Below are positions 19,565 through 28,142 of a stretch of DNA of 64,000 nucleotides, one piece after another. The notes under the pieces were generated by a model that saw only the letters and a list, made by a program, of their open reading frames with translations, had not been told where the DNA came from and searched no databases. The stretch is from NCBI RefSeq assembly GCF_003013715.1, contig NC_072813.1, positions 992,001 through 1,056,000 on the forward strand. The letters run 5' to 3'. Every line of letters begins with the position of its first letter. The first letter of the stretch is position 1. Position numbers and translations under genes: made by a program. The DNA is from Candidozyma auris. Lineage: Eukaryota; Ascomycota; Pichiomycetes; Serinales; Metschnikowiaceae.

Positions 19565-20671
19565 ATGGACGATATCACCAGGTCGCTCATCAGATTCGTT
19601 GTGCGTGCATTCCACTCCCGCCCGTGCATACTTGTCGCCGATGCCGTGCTCCTACACTCGGTACTCTCCGAGGACGACTTGATCTATCTTCTAGGCATCA
19701 ACAGGAAAGAGCTCAGAGCCTATTGTAACAAGCTTGTGGAGGATAGGCTTCTTCTGACACATGTGCAGAAAGAAGAAAACTACCAGCAGAGACTTGCTAA
19801 TAGAACATACTACTACATTCATATCACCGAAGCTATCGATGCCATCAAGTGGAAAGTGCACTCGATCGTCACCAGCATCAAGGACGAGATGTCTGCTTAT
19901 GGTAATCCTCACGGGTACTTGTGCCCTCGGTGTGGGAGGAAAGTTTCACAGCTTGATGCGATTTCATTGTTGAGCGACGACAAATCCTCGTTTATCTGTG
20001 ATCAGTGCTCTGGTGTGCTTGTAGAAGACGATTCGCTGCTCAAGGCCAGTGTGAAACAGGAAAGGTTGGAGAAGCTCATGATCCAGATTGACCCAATCAT
20101 TGGGTACCTCAAAAAAATCGACAACTCCAACATCGAAGATAATAACTTTGAGATTGCTCTCACAAGAGCCATCCCAGCGCAGTCAGGTTCAACCGCGTTG
20201 TACAATATTTCAGGCCGTGGCACGGGCAAAAACCGTGGCCAGATGTCCCAGTCGCTTCAGAATGCGGCTTCCAAGGCCAACGCCACCTTACATGTCTCGA
20301 TCACAGCCTCGGACGAGAATTACGAGCGTGAACAACAAGAAAAGGAAGAAAGAAGACAAAAATTGGAACAGAATGCTTTGCCCTCGTGGCATTCGTCTTC
20401 TACAGTGGGGCAGAAGGAGTTCAGCAGTGTCAGCGACGAGCCAAAGTCAGAAGGTGTAGTTGTCAAGGAGGAACCTGCCACAGTCAAACAGGAGAACAGC
20501 ACCGGCGCTGGCTCTCCTGCTTCACCATCTCCACCGGTACCTGACGCAGCAAAGAAAGAACAAGATGCACAGGATGTGCTTGCAGCATACTATGCTCACT
20601 TGGCTGAGAGAGAAGCAGAAGAAGACGAAGACGAAGATGATGATGACGAGATTGATTTTGAGGACGTTTGA
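19565..20671 (+). CDS. TFA1: TFIIE large subunit Tfa1 (TFIIE alpha)
   Basis: A 368-residue protein. Residues 5-100 make the winged-helix domain that binds the RNA polymerase II clamp. A zinc ribbon follows with Cys120-x2-Cys123 and Cys145-x2-Cys148. The C-terminal half is charged with Lys/Glu stretches, and the extreme end is very acidic (EEDEDEDDDDEIDFEDV), the segment that in TFIIE contacts TFIIH. TFIIE recruits and stimulates TFIIH during promoter opening. The protein is shorter than S. cerevisiae Tfa1 (482 residues), the difference being in the disordered C-terminal region. Confidence 0.92.
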   Translation: MDDITRSLIRFVVRAFHSRPCILVADAVLLHSVLSEDDLIYLLGINRKELRAYCNKLVEDRLLLTHVQKEENYQQRLANRTYYYIHITEAIDAIKWKVHSIVTSIKDEMSAYGNPHGYLCPRCGRKVSQLDAISLLSDDKSSFICDQCSGVLVEDDSLLKASVKQERLEKLMIQIDPIIGYLKKIDNSNIEDNNFEIALTRAIPAQSGSTALYNISGRGTGKNRGQMSQSLQNAASKANATLHVSITASDENYEREQQEKEERRQKLEQNALPSWHSSSTVGQKEFSSVSDEPKSEGVVVKEEPATVKQENSTGAGSPASPSPPVPDAAKKEQDAQDVLAAYYAHLAEREAEEDEDEDDDDEIDFEDV

Positions 20672-21057
20672 GTTTCGATAAAAGAGTAGAGAGAATCATC
20701 TTAAAGTTACAATGAGGTGCCCACATTACATCAACAGTATAATCTACACTTCAGAACTATTGATCTCGGTGACCTACTTAACTTGGAAATTCAGCATACT
20801 ACCATCAGCAGATATGCGTTTTAAGCATCACAGACAGAAAATGCAGCGGAATTCATTAGAATTAAACTTCACAGATATATTCACCATGGCCTTGGTATGA
20901 GTAATACTAGGCGTTCCGCATCCACAAGACAGATTGTGCACGCCGCACTATTCGCATTCACAAGACCCCAGACAATTTTTTCTTCAGACTCGCTCACCTT
21001 TCCTTAGAACTGTGTCCGAAAAAGCTCCCCGATACCGGCTTTCATTAAAATCCCATC
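20672..21057. other. Intergenic region between TFA1 and CTP1
   Basis: About 390 bp holding the TFA1 3' end and the CTP1 promoter. No element recognised. Confidence 0.45.
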
Positions 21058-22043
21058 ATGGCATCAGACAAGAAGGTATGAAAGTTCTATTATGAAGTCT
21101 CGAGAAAGGTTTCCCAAAATTGATCCTTCTCTGTGACTTATTCTGATTATGCACACCATTCGACTAACTTTTTCAGCAGGTTGACCCATTCAAGTCTTTC
21201 ATAGCTGGCGGCACCGCCGGTGCTGTTGAAGGTGTGATCACTTATCCTTTTGAATTCGCCAAAACAAGACTACAACTTGTAAGCAAGTCTTCCACGGCGT
21301 CCAGAAACCCATTGGTTTTGATTGCAAATGTCGCTAAAACCCAGGGAGTAGGAGCCTTGTACATTGGGTGTCCAGCTTTCATTGTGGGTAACACAGCTAA
21401 AGCCTCCGTTCGTTTCCTTGGTTTCGATTCCATCAAGGCGCTCTTGGCTGACAAAAATGGTAAGCTTTCGGGCCCTCGTGGTGTTCTTGCAGGTTTGGGT
21501 GCTGGATTGTTAGAGTCTGTTGTAGCGGTGACGCCGTTTGAGGCGATTAAAACCGCCTTGATTGACGATAAGCAAACTGCCAAGCCCAAATACCAGAATG
21601 GATTGCTTTCTGGAACTGTCAAGTTGGTCAGAGACTTGGGCTTCAAGGGTATGTACGCCGGTGTCGTTCCTGTTTCCTTAAGACAAGGTGCCAACTCTGC
21701 CGTTCGTTTAGGCTCGTACAATGCCATCAAAACCATGGTTCAGCAAGCAACAAACACCAAAGCCAATGAACCCTTATCATCGGCGGCTACTTTTGCTGTG
21801 GGTGCCATTGCTGGAACAGTCACAGTTTACACCACTATGCCTATTGACACAGTCAAGACAAGAATGCAGTCTTTGGATGCTCAAAAGCTCTACACGTCCA
21901 CGTTGAACTGCTTCGTAAAAATCTTCAAAGACGAAGGGTTGCTTACTTTCTGGAAAGGAGCCACGCCGAGATTGGGACGCTTGATGTTGAGTGGAGGCAT
22001 TGTTTTCACTATCTACGAGAAGATGTTGGTTCTTTTGAACTAG
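21058..22043 (+). CDS. CTP1: Mitochondrial citrate (tricarboxylate) carrier Ctp1, one intron
   Basis: Exon 1 is ATG plus five codons (21058-21075, MASDKK); exon 2 runs to 22043. The joined protein (293-294 residues) has three mitochondrial-carrier repeats, each with P-x-D/E-x-x-K/R: PFEFAK, PFEAIK and PIDTVK. It aligns throughout with yeast Ctp1, including CPAFIxGNTAKAxxRFLGFD and DDKQTAKPKYxNG. Ctp1 exchanges citrate across the inner mitochondrial membrane. The first in-frame ATG of the exon-2 frame alone would cut off the first carrier signature, so the upstream exon is needed. The acceptor is a tandem CAGCAG, so one Gln may be included or skipped. Confidence 0.93.
21076..21179 (+). other. 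CTP1: CTP1 intron with tandem NAGNAG acceptor
   Basis: Donor GTATGA directly after codon 6, branch-like GACTAAC at about 21161-21167, then TTTTTCAGCAG. Cutting after the first CAG (21176) or the second (21179) both keep the reading frame, giving QVDPF or VDPF. The length is 101 or 104 nt. Yeast Ctp1 continues VDPLHSF here, so both fit. Confidence 0.85.
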
Positions 22044-22173
22044 GGGGCCAGAGGAGGAAGTATCACCATGTATATTTATAATAGACTGCAATAGCGCAGC
22101 GATGCATTGATTTTACGTAGACGACGTCGAATAAAATAAAATGAACGGAAGTGACAGAAAGAACGAGACCAGC

Positions 22174-23298
22174 TCAGCTCTCGGCAGTCAAACGAGCCTC
22201 GTATGCCTCGTCAGTGGGGCCAACTTGCTCAGTAGTGGAGTTGACTTCCGTCTGCGCTTGAGGAGCCAAGATGCGTTTTTCCTTCTGCTTCACCTTGTAG
22301 TAGTCAACCAGGGCTTTGAGCATGATAAATATGCCAAAAGCAATGAGCCCATATGCAAAGTAAGGGGTCTTTGTGTTCTCCAACACAGGGAAATCGTTCT
22401 TGTTGAAAAGGGACAGATGGTACTCGTCAATCTTGCTGCCAGCTTTGATGGACAGTGACTTGGTGACATCAATCATGTTGGGATCCTCCGGCTCGTATCT
22501 GACAGGAATCTTGTCGGCCCTGCCAAAGTTCGAAGGGAGTTTATCATAGCCGAACATGAGAATCATTATTCCCAAGCCCGCTCGTGTGCCCTGTTTGGCA
22601 GCATGCGATGTATGAAGAAGGTAGCATAGTATAAAGCCCACAAGCTGGAAGGCAACGGTAACTAGCGCATTCCACACGAAGTTGGCCAAGTTACCCACAG
22701 GTAGGCCCTGGACAAACACCTCGTTATCGTACATCGGGCTGATCATGGTGGTTTCCCAATACTCTGGCGTGCTATCTGCGGCGGCCTCATCGTAGCTGGG
22801 AGGATTCTGTTCTTGGGTGTTGATCTCCGCCTGCGTATCCGGCTTCGCCATAAGGTTTCTGAACACCCCATCTGTTCCCTGTCCGACAAAACGACCGGGA
22901 ACATTTGCCTGAAGCCGGCCTGTGGTGATGCCGTTGTTGAGCCGCTGGTATGTTTGCTTCACGGGGAATAGGTAGTGTATCACGTTCAAGAGCCGCTGTG
23001 ACGGCGACAACCTCCCAGGCGCCGGCAGTCTCTGCTCCTCCAAGCTCCCTGGAGACATACTTTGCACATTTTCATCATTGCCAATGTTGCCATCTCTGAG
23101 ATTAGCAGACGACCCTTCAGCGGCAGATTGCACGAAGAGCGTTTCGGAAGGCTGCTCGGCGTCCTCGTACTCCCTTACAAGAGAGGATTCAGAAGATGAG
23201 GCCGTCTCAGTGGGCAACGAGGGTTTTGGCAACGGCGCCACGTCTGTTTCGGAGTCCGAGAGCGTCTGGTCGAGCTCCTTGTATTTTCCCGAGGACAT
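22174..23298 (-). CDS. BSD2: Bsd2, Ndfip-type Rsp5 adaptor for metal-transporter sorting
   Basis: A 374-residue protein from the first real ATG (the frame is open further upstream but without ATG). The N-terminal half is acidic and Ser-rich. A PPSYDEA motif (PPxY for Rsp5 WW domains) leads into the conserved DNEVFVQGLPVGNLANF block and three hydrophobic segments, including FQLVGFILCYLLHTSHAAKQGTRAGLG, typical of Bsd2/Ndfip. Bsd2 sits in the ER, Golgi and endosomes, and brings Rsp5 to the Smf1/Smf2 metal transporters and misfolded membrane proteins for vacuolar sorting. It converges with CTP1. The TRE1/2-like partner lies in the same window at 58107. Confidence 0.92.
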   Translation of the reverse strand: MSSGKYKELDQTLSDSETDVAPLPKPSLPTETASSSESSLVREYEDAEQPSETLFVQSAAEGSSANLRDGNIGNDENVQSMSPGSLEEQRLPAPGRLSPSQRLLNVIHYLFPVKQTYQRLNNGITTGRLQANVPGRFVGQGTDGVFRNLMAKPDTQAEINTQEQNPPSYDEAAADSTPEYWETTMISPMYDNEVFVQGLPVGNLANFVWNALVTVAFQLVGFILCYLLHTSHAAKQGTRAGLGIMILMFGYDKLPSNFGRADKIPVRYEPEDPNMIDVTKSLSIKAGSKIDEYHLSLFNKNDFPVLENTKTPYFAYGLIAFGIFIMLKALVDYYKVKQKEKRILAPQAQTEVNSTTEQVGPTDEAYEARLTAES

Positions 23299-24135
23299 GG
23301 AATGGAAAGATTGTGATGGAAAGAAACAAGAAGGAAGGCGAGGGAGATAAATGTTGATAATGCGCACTCGTGTGCTCTCAGGCGCAGTCCATCAAAGAAG
23401 CAGAGGAGGCCAGCGAGCTATATTTATCAACATGGGCTATGATTTTGAGGTGGGGAGAATTCGAGGTTGCTGACAAAAAGGAGGCCTTAAGAGCCCCCAA
23501 GATTTGCTGTTTGATCGTTGTTTGTTGACGTTGGTGAGTATGTGTAGGTGTGCTGTACTGTTTTGGCTAGAGATGAAGTGATAGGGGAGAAAGGGAGTGA
23601 GGGAAAAACAGAGAAGGGGAACATGACAAGAGCAGAGAGCGAGTTGTTGAGTTCCATGAGATTTGAATTGACTACGTATTTCTTTCTTCTTCTTTCTTTT
23701 TTGTTATAAGAAAAAATCATGGGTTTCTAGGCTGAATATGGTTGGGCGGTTCGGATTTTGCAACCGTTTGTAAGCGCACTGTTCTAAAAGCAATGCGAAT
23801 CAAAGATAATTCCGAAAATACGACAAGTGGGTTCCATCTGTGAAGTGGCGCTACAGGGGGTCACTAGTACTGACTACCAAGTATACTACCTTGAAGCTCA
23901 AAAAAAAAAAAAAAAAAATGCTGATCGAAGTTAAGTGAAAATGATATGCTTTAAGGTCTATCGTACGACTGTGGAGAGCCTTTTCTTTTGCCATGGCTCC
24001 TTCTCCTCCTCACAAGTTCTTCTGACAGTGTCTAGGCATTTTTCAATCCCAGAAGTAGACCTGCGTAATCCGCAAATTTCAGCATCTGTTGTGTTTTCTT
24101 CATATCAGATGAATTATCCGTAGGCTTCTGTAAGT
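23299..24135. other. Intergenic region between BSD2 and the AYR1-like gene
   Basis: About 840 bp. An A19 tract at 23900-23918 and a weak TTTGCAACCG variant at about 23757-23766 are the only notable items. No gene recognised. Confidence 0.45.
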
Positions 24136-24996
24136 CTACCGGAAACGCTTCCGGATTTCAGCCAAGGGCTTTCTCTGCTTGAAAAATGACCCAATGAGAA
24201 AATACTGTAACCAGAGCGGAAACCACCGCAGCATAAACTTGAGCAAGCCGGCTCTGTGGCCCTCGTAGATGTTGAACCCTCTGTATCCCTTGAGAACCTT
24301 GTTCAATACACGCTCAGCGTACTTGAACGGTTGTGTTCCGGTTTTGGTCATGCCCGCAGACGCACGAATGCTTTCTTCAAGGCCTGGAATATGGTAAGGC
24401 AATTCAGCCACTCTCTGAGAGATCTCGCCCATCTTAGGCTGTGCAATGGGTGTATCTATGCCACCAGTGATTATAGAGTACACACGCACACCGTAAGGCT
24501 CAAGCTCGGGCCGGATTCCTTTGGCGTAGGCGTCAATGGCTGCCTTGGTGCTACAGTACAAGGAAGTCCACGAAAGAGGCACAATGGCAGCTACCGAGGC
24601 TGTGAAAACGATGGTACCTTTAGCCTGAATCACTAAGGGGGAGAAGTACTTTGTCATCAAAATGTGACCCGTCACATTGACTGCAAAAATGTCAAGCATT
24701 TCTTGGTCCTCGAACTCAAACCCAGGGCCACCGTTGGCAATGCCTGCGTTGTTGTACAAAAGGTCCAATTGGTCGCTGCCTGAGTGGTCCTTGAAGAACT
24801 CTACAGCTTTTTGCACAGACTCGACTTTGCTGATATCCAAGGGAAAAGGAACCACTCCATGCTGCTTCAATGGTTCCATCGCCTTGAGCGTGTGCTCGGG
24901 AGCTCCCCCATACACTTTAAAGCCTCTTTTGGCCAAGATGAGGGCCAAGTTGTAGCCAATGCCTGATGAGGCGCCTGAGACAACTGCGTAGGGCAT
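24136..24996 (-). CDS. AYR1: AYR1-like short-chain dehydrogenase (1-acyl-DHAP reductase family)
   Basis: A 286-residue classical SDR: NADP(H)-binding GASSGIG at 8-14, NNAG at 82-85, a Ser134 and the catalytic Tyr147-x3-Lys151 pair (YCSTKAA). The C-terminus has a hydrophobic segment (LKFMLRWFPLWLQYFLIGSFF) that would tether it to the ER or a lipid droplet, as in yeast Ayr1. Ayr1 reduces 1-acyl-dihydroxyacetone phosphate to lysophosphatidate, with NADPH. Candida relatives have several paralogues, so true orthology is not certain. A CACGTGA box lies at 25130-25136, 134 bp upstream. Confidence 0.78.
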   Translation of the reverse strand: MPYAVVSGASSGIGYNLALILAKRGFKVYGGAPEHTLKAMEPLKQHGVVPFPLDISKVESVQKAVEFFKDHSGSDQLDLLYNNAGIANGGPGFEFEDQEMLDIFAVNVTGHILMTKYFSPLVIQAKGTIVFTASVAAIVPLSWTSLYCSTKAAIDAYAKGIRPELEPYGVRVYSIITGGIDTPIAQPKMGEISQRVAELPYHIPGLEESIRASAGMTKTGTQPFKYAERVLNKVLKGYRGFNIYEGHRAGLLKFMLRWFPLWLQYFLIGSFFKQRKPLAEIRKRFR

Positions 24997-26717
24997 GATT
25001 GAGTATAGTGGAGCTCAAAAAATAGCGGCAGATGCGGTGGTTAAATAGTCTCCATGTTGTCACATGCGGTAGAGTTTTTTGAGGGGACAGAAGTTCGATG
25101 ATTCGGTATACAAAATCTGGAGATAATCACACGTGATGTAGGTGACATGGTGATTGTTGCAAAATTGATGCCAGACAATACCTACATCATTTCAATTTTT
25201 CCGGAATTCATGAGGGGTCAGATGCTCTGGAATTTTTATTTGTGGTTGGGGAGGAGGGGTCAACTCCAGAGACCTTAATTAAGGATATGTGAGAGGAGGA
25301 TGCTTGGTGCTTGTATCCGTTATCTCCGGGTCGGAGAAGCCCAGGGTATTTCCAGCAAGTCTCCATGCTAAGGTTTAGTCCAAGTGGAGAGGCTTCAGCG
25401 CCTGTGATTGAAAGGCAAAAAAAAAAGGAGTGGATGAATCGATTATAAGATGGACCTCAAAGTGGAGTAAAGTGATAAGTTGCTGCTCAACAAAGATGGG
25501 AAAGCATTTGGAGTGCCCTCAGTCAGCAGAAAACAGCAGAAAATCGTCAAAAGCTGGCTTCTTCGAATAGAAGTGTAAGCGATACTCCTGATGAGATTTC
25601 CTGTCGAATTGAGCCATGAAGGAGAACATGGGATTGGCCCCGAAGCTGGCATAATTGGACACATGAACACATCATTATAAGTAGCCCAGCGACTTCGGCT
25701 GCAGAGTCCGCAATCAAGCTACTCGCCGATTCGGTAAGTCAGAAATTGGGAGCTTTGATGCAGCCAGCGACATTTAGCTCATCATTGCCCAATTTTTTTT
25801 TTTTTTCTTTTTTTTTTGAATATATCACCAGAAAATTGGTTGGCATTTTAAAAAGTCTGCCAGACTAGCGTATTCCTTATAAGAATAAAACCATCGAGAA
25901 GTTGTGGTGAAATTCTATGGCGCACACATCGACCGAATACGGCTTCATTGTTTCAAGACCAGCCTATCAACTACAGCAGCATCTCAGGATGTGTTTCAGT
26001 GATTCTCAATGATTTGGCGGCATCAGCCAGTTAAAGACTGCCCTTCCAGAGTTTCTAGCGTGGCCATCCTAACAAACTCAGCAAATAAGCTCAATTCTTC
26101 TCTCCGTTTTGGCTTCACTCAGCTAAATATACCTCTGACCTTCAAACGCCGTTCTCGTGTTATTTTGGCGCCGCATACTAGTCACATTTAGCACCGTCAA
26201 GGCGAAGACGAACCCTCATGACAAGAAAAAAAAAAAAAAAAAGATAGCACAATTCACCAAAAGGTCACAAGCCCATATTATATATCTCGAGACCGTTTGC
26301 TTTGTTTGATGTTTCCCATTTTCCGTTTGACAGACCTTCACTATGACAACCCGTGGCCGTTTCACCGAGCTGCATGAAATTTTGCGCCCAAAAAGTGTCA
26401 CCTCCAACGCATTCCCAGAACAATCCAGGCTCTACTTTCAGTTCCATCCCACTCCCTTGACGTTTTATTTATCCCTTGCTGCGCACCATAATAGTCTCAC
26501 TTTTTGCCATCTACAAATCAATTGTTTGTGTTGTTCTCCCCATGTGGTTCTGAACATCCTCGCTTATTGTCTAAGCCTGATGCGCTTGCATTAATTTATC
26601 TGTTAGAGGTCCCACGCACCCCTACCATGTGCACTCCGCGGGCTGCCCATGTGGGTGCAAAAAAATTCCCTTTATAAAGAGGCTCCTCTCGCTGCCAAAC
26701 ATCAACAAAAAGGTATC
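24997..26717. other. Long intergenic region upstream of the SurE-like gene
   Basis: About 1.7 kb between divergent genes. It holds the CACGTGA box at 25130, a pyrimidine tract 25793-25817 (T14-C-T10) and an A17 tract at 26226-26242. Short open frames (25443-25670, 26343-26594) have no recognisable product. A TATAAAG at 26673-26679 lies 40 bp before the SurE-like start and is a good TATA box. Confidence 0.5.
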
Positions 26718-27956
26718 ATGAAACTTCTCTTGCTACCGGCAGTGCTTGCCTTAAACATCCTCATCTCAACAACAGACTCGTGGGTTTCAAAATCCCCCAG
26801 GTACTTGGAGTGGGCGCTTAGAGAAAGAGGCCACTCAGTGAAGGTGGTGGCCTCTCTCAACCCGAACACGGAGGTGCCCCCTGTCGAACATGAATTGCAC
26901 AGGGATACGTTGGAAGATTTTGGTGATGGAGCGGCTGCGGGCGGCGACTTCAACCACCTTTTGCCTGCTCACCAGACGTACCTCAAGAATGTACGCAGGG
27001 TCAATGTGGCCAGAGGAGCCAAAAACACCATATTGAAGAGAGATCTTGATGCGCTTGAAAGAGAATTTTCACTGCAAGCGGTTCAAAACGAACTTTATGG
27101 CCAGGACCCGCTCAATCGTAATTTCTGGTATGTCGACGGCACCCCGCTAGAGGCGCTTTCGTTGGCGTTTGACGAGATCTTGCCCACCCACGCTCCAGAC
27201 TTTGCTCCAGACTTGGTGATAGTCGGCCCCAACGAAGGGCTTCACTTGACGCCACCAAACTCAGATGACGATGTCGTGGTTGAGGACCTTGACAATATGG
27301 ATGACAAAGCCCATGCGTTGGCATTGCTTGCGCAGCTCCACAAGGTGCCGGTGATCACTGTCTCTAGTGAGGACCACGACCGGGTATACTACAACGACGA
27401 TAGGTATTTCAACGTGGAGGTGGCGCAGTACAAGGATGCCTTCAAGGCCAACCCCATAGCCAAAAATGTGCAGTTCGTCAACGACAGAATTGTGCACCTT
27501 ATAGAGAAGGTGGTTGGCAGCTCCTTGGACGCCTCGCTTCTGCTCAACATCAACTTTCCCTCCATGAATCACAAATACTCTAATTGCTTTGCCACAAGCC
27601 ACCATGGTCCCAAATTTGCCCAGGTCACGGCAGCCAAGCCCAAATTCCGCATGGGCAAAATTGTCAGTGTACCTCGAGCAGACCTCCGAAAAAGAGCTCA
27701 AGACAGCGAAACCAGAGTGTACTTCAAGCTTTCCGAGGATCTGGACAGTATGGAGCCCCTTCTGGAAATAGAGTTGAGGCGAATGCTGGCCATTGTCTCG
27801 AAACCTGGACATGAATTCGAAAAAAACGATCTACATAGTTACTACAGCAACAAGCATGAGCTTTCAGCGCTCCAGCGGTGTCAAATTGCCGTTAGCGTGA
27901 ACCATGTCACCAAGGGCAACAACTTGGGCACCGATGTCTTTCGCGTCCCCCACTAG
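26718..27956 (+). CDS. Secreted SurE-like protein with degenerate active site
   Basis: A 412-residue protein. The start chosen is the ATG at 26718, which opens a signal peptide (MKLLLLPAVLALN); a longer frame begins at 26649, but an N-terminal extension would bury the signal. The SurE fold is visible: the first strand NILIST, RERGHSVKVVASLNP, PDLVIVGPNEGL and LLLNINFPS. SurE enzymes are metal-dependent 5'-nucleotidases/acid phosphatases with N-D-D-G, S-G-x-N-x-G and SGTV-A-A motifs. Here N-D-D-G has become T18-T19-D20-S21, and the SGTV segment is replaced by an acidic stretch (DDDVVVEDLDNMDD). It may be a non-catalytic secreted or vacuolar relative. No named orthologue recognised. Confidence 0.75.
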   Translation: MKLLLLPAVLALNILISTTDSWVSKSPRYLEWALRERGHSVKVVASLNPNTEVPPVEHELHRDTLEDFGDGAAAGGDFNHLLPAHQTYLKNVRRVNVARGAKNTILKRDLDALEREFSLQAVQNELYGQDPLNRNFWYVDGTPLEALSLAFDEILPTHAPDFAPDLVIVGPNEGLHLTPPNSDDDVVVEDLDNMDDKAHALALLAQLHKVPVITVSSEDHDRVYYNDDRYFNVEVAQYKDAFKANPIAKNVQFVNDRIVHLIEKVVGSSLDASLLLNINFPSMNHKYSNCFATSHHGPKFAQVTAAKPKFRMGKIVSVPRADLRKRAQDSETRVYFKLSEDLDSMEPLLEIELRRMLAIVSKPGHEFEKNDLHSYYSNKHELSALQRCQIAVSVNHVTKGNNLGTDVFRVPH

Positions 27957-28069
27957 AACTTTAATAGATAATCATAGAGTATAATGAAGCAGCAGCAGTA
28001 ACAAGTAGTACTGATGGCGGCAGTAGTAGTTTGCAGCCGCTGGTACAGGCCGGCCTGATCCACAAATTC

Positions 28070-28080
28070 CACGTGACTCA
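28070..28080 (+). promoter_or_regulatory. Overlapping Cbf1 (CACGTGA) and Gcn4 (TGACTCA) sites
   Basis: The 11-mer CACGTGACTCA fuses the Cbf1/Met28/Met4 box CACGTGA with the Gcn4 box TGACTCA, sharing TGA. It lies 73 bp before the start of the methionine-permease-like gene. Both factors activate sulfur and general amino-acid genes, so the element fits its neighbour well. Confidence 0.6.
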
Positions 28081-28142
28081 CGATAAGGCCCACACTTTCT
28101 CCAACACCACTCTTCTTCATTCAAATCAACGCTTTTCTCCGA

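Noticed and set aside
26343..26594. Open frame of 83 codons upstream of the SurE-like gene
   Set aside because: Cys- and His-rich with no family match; lies in promoter DNA before a clear TATA box.
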